From: Lysobacter sp. yr284
Lineage (GTDB): Bacteria; Pseudomonadota; Gammaproteobacteria; Xanthomonadales; Xanthomonadaceae
DNA length: 64,000 nucleotides
Direction: 5' to 3'
NCBI RefSeq assembly: GCF_900107375.1
Contig: NZ_FNPT01000002.1
Location: 182,690-246,689 of the forward strand
Shown in pieces: positions 63,773-64,000 of this stretch (the stretch's first letter is position 1; each line of letters opens with the position of its first letter). A program made the position numbers and the translations under genes. The notes under the pieces were generated by a model. The model saw nothing but the letters and a program-made list of their open reading frames with translations. It ran no database searches and was not told the origin of the DNA.

Positions 63773-64000
63773 GGGCAGGTCCCGGTGGGACGCGGCGCGT
63801 CGGCGTGGACGGGCGCCACCGGCACCCGCGGGCGGGCCAGCCAGCCGGCGTCGGGCAGGGCGTCGCCGTAGGTCTGGCGCACCCATTCGAAGCTGCACAG
63901 CGGCTTCATCAGCATCGCCGCGCGCACGCCGGCCTCTTCCATCACGTGCTGGCCGACCTCGCGGAAGCCGAAGCTGCCGTGGAACAGCAGGGCCGGGTCG
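63769..64000 (-). CDS. GNAT-like N-acetyltransferase, partial
   Basis: This is the C-terminal 76 or so residues of a gene that continues past the window edge. It shows LLFHGSFGFREVGQHVMEEAG, a typical GNAT end strand with GFREVG, then MLMKPL and a Pro-rich tail. The 5' part is missing only because the window ends. It is coupled to minC. Confidence 0.6.
   Translation of the reverse strand, partial: DPALLFHGSFGFREVGQHVMEEAGVRAAMLMKPLCSFEWVRQTYGDALPDAGWLARPRVPVAPVHADAPRPTGTCP

Overview
The window is about 70% GC, has very strong third-position GC bias, and looks chromosomal. The order GNAT-minC-minD-minE, a glycine-riboswitch-controlled gcvP, Tat-exported hydrolases, TonB receptors and dense REP-like inverted pairs all point to a Lysobacter-like member of the Xanthomonadaceae. 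That assignment is an inference; no rRNA, tRNA, integrase or transposase gene was seen.

Layout. 0.6-5.8 kb: exported or unknown proteins and an M28 peptidase. 6-15 kb: a six-gene minus-strand run (dgcA, M19 dipeptidase, TonB receptor, dgcN, YkvI-like transporter, serine hydrolase) behind an AT-rich promoter with two operator-like palindromes; it reads as an uptake and catabolic unit for D-glutamate or peptidoglycan peptides. 15-21 kb: a methyltransferase-like protein, a GFA protein, several unknowns and a LytS/LytTR two-component pair. 21.6-25.3 kb: an isolated VirB5/VirB6 pair with a DUF4189 gene and unknown exported/membrane proteins, partly of lower GC. 25.7-35.4 kb: a GAF-GGDEF cyclase, exported unknowns, gcvP with its riboswitch, a VOC protein, a Bcr/CflA exporter and a siderophore-interacting protein.

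35.5-52.9 kb is the accessory part. It is bracketed by two inverted copies of a roughly 750-bp nested palindromic element (35466-36210 and 52091-52852). Between them lie a Tat phospholipase C, a vWA/PP2C/kinase cluster of the TerY-P type with a fourth membrane gene, an unknown 476-residue protein, a tandem of barnase-family RNases (one with all three catalytic residues, one without any), a large OmpR-STAND-TPR protein with a co-transcribed unknown gene, an EamA transporter and an AraC regulator.

52.9-64 kb: an amidohydrolase, then the best candidate for a new system. This is an ATPase fused to an HNH-like domain whose metal/catalytic His is replaced by Asn, overlapping by ATGA with a separate HNH nuclease whose His is intact, a Septu-like arrangement with a duplicated nuclease module. 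After it come an M2 peptidase lipoprotein, two unknowns and the minCDE operon, running into a GNAT gene cut by the window edge.
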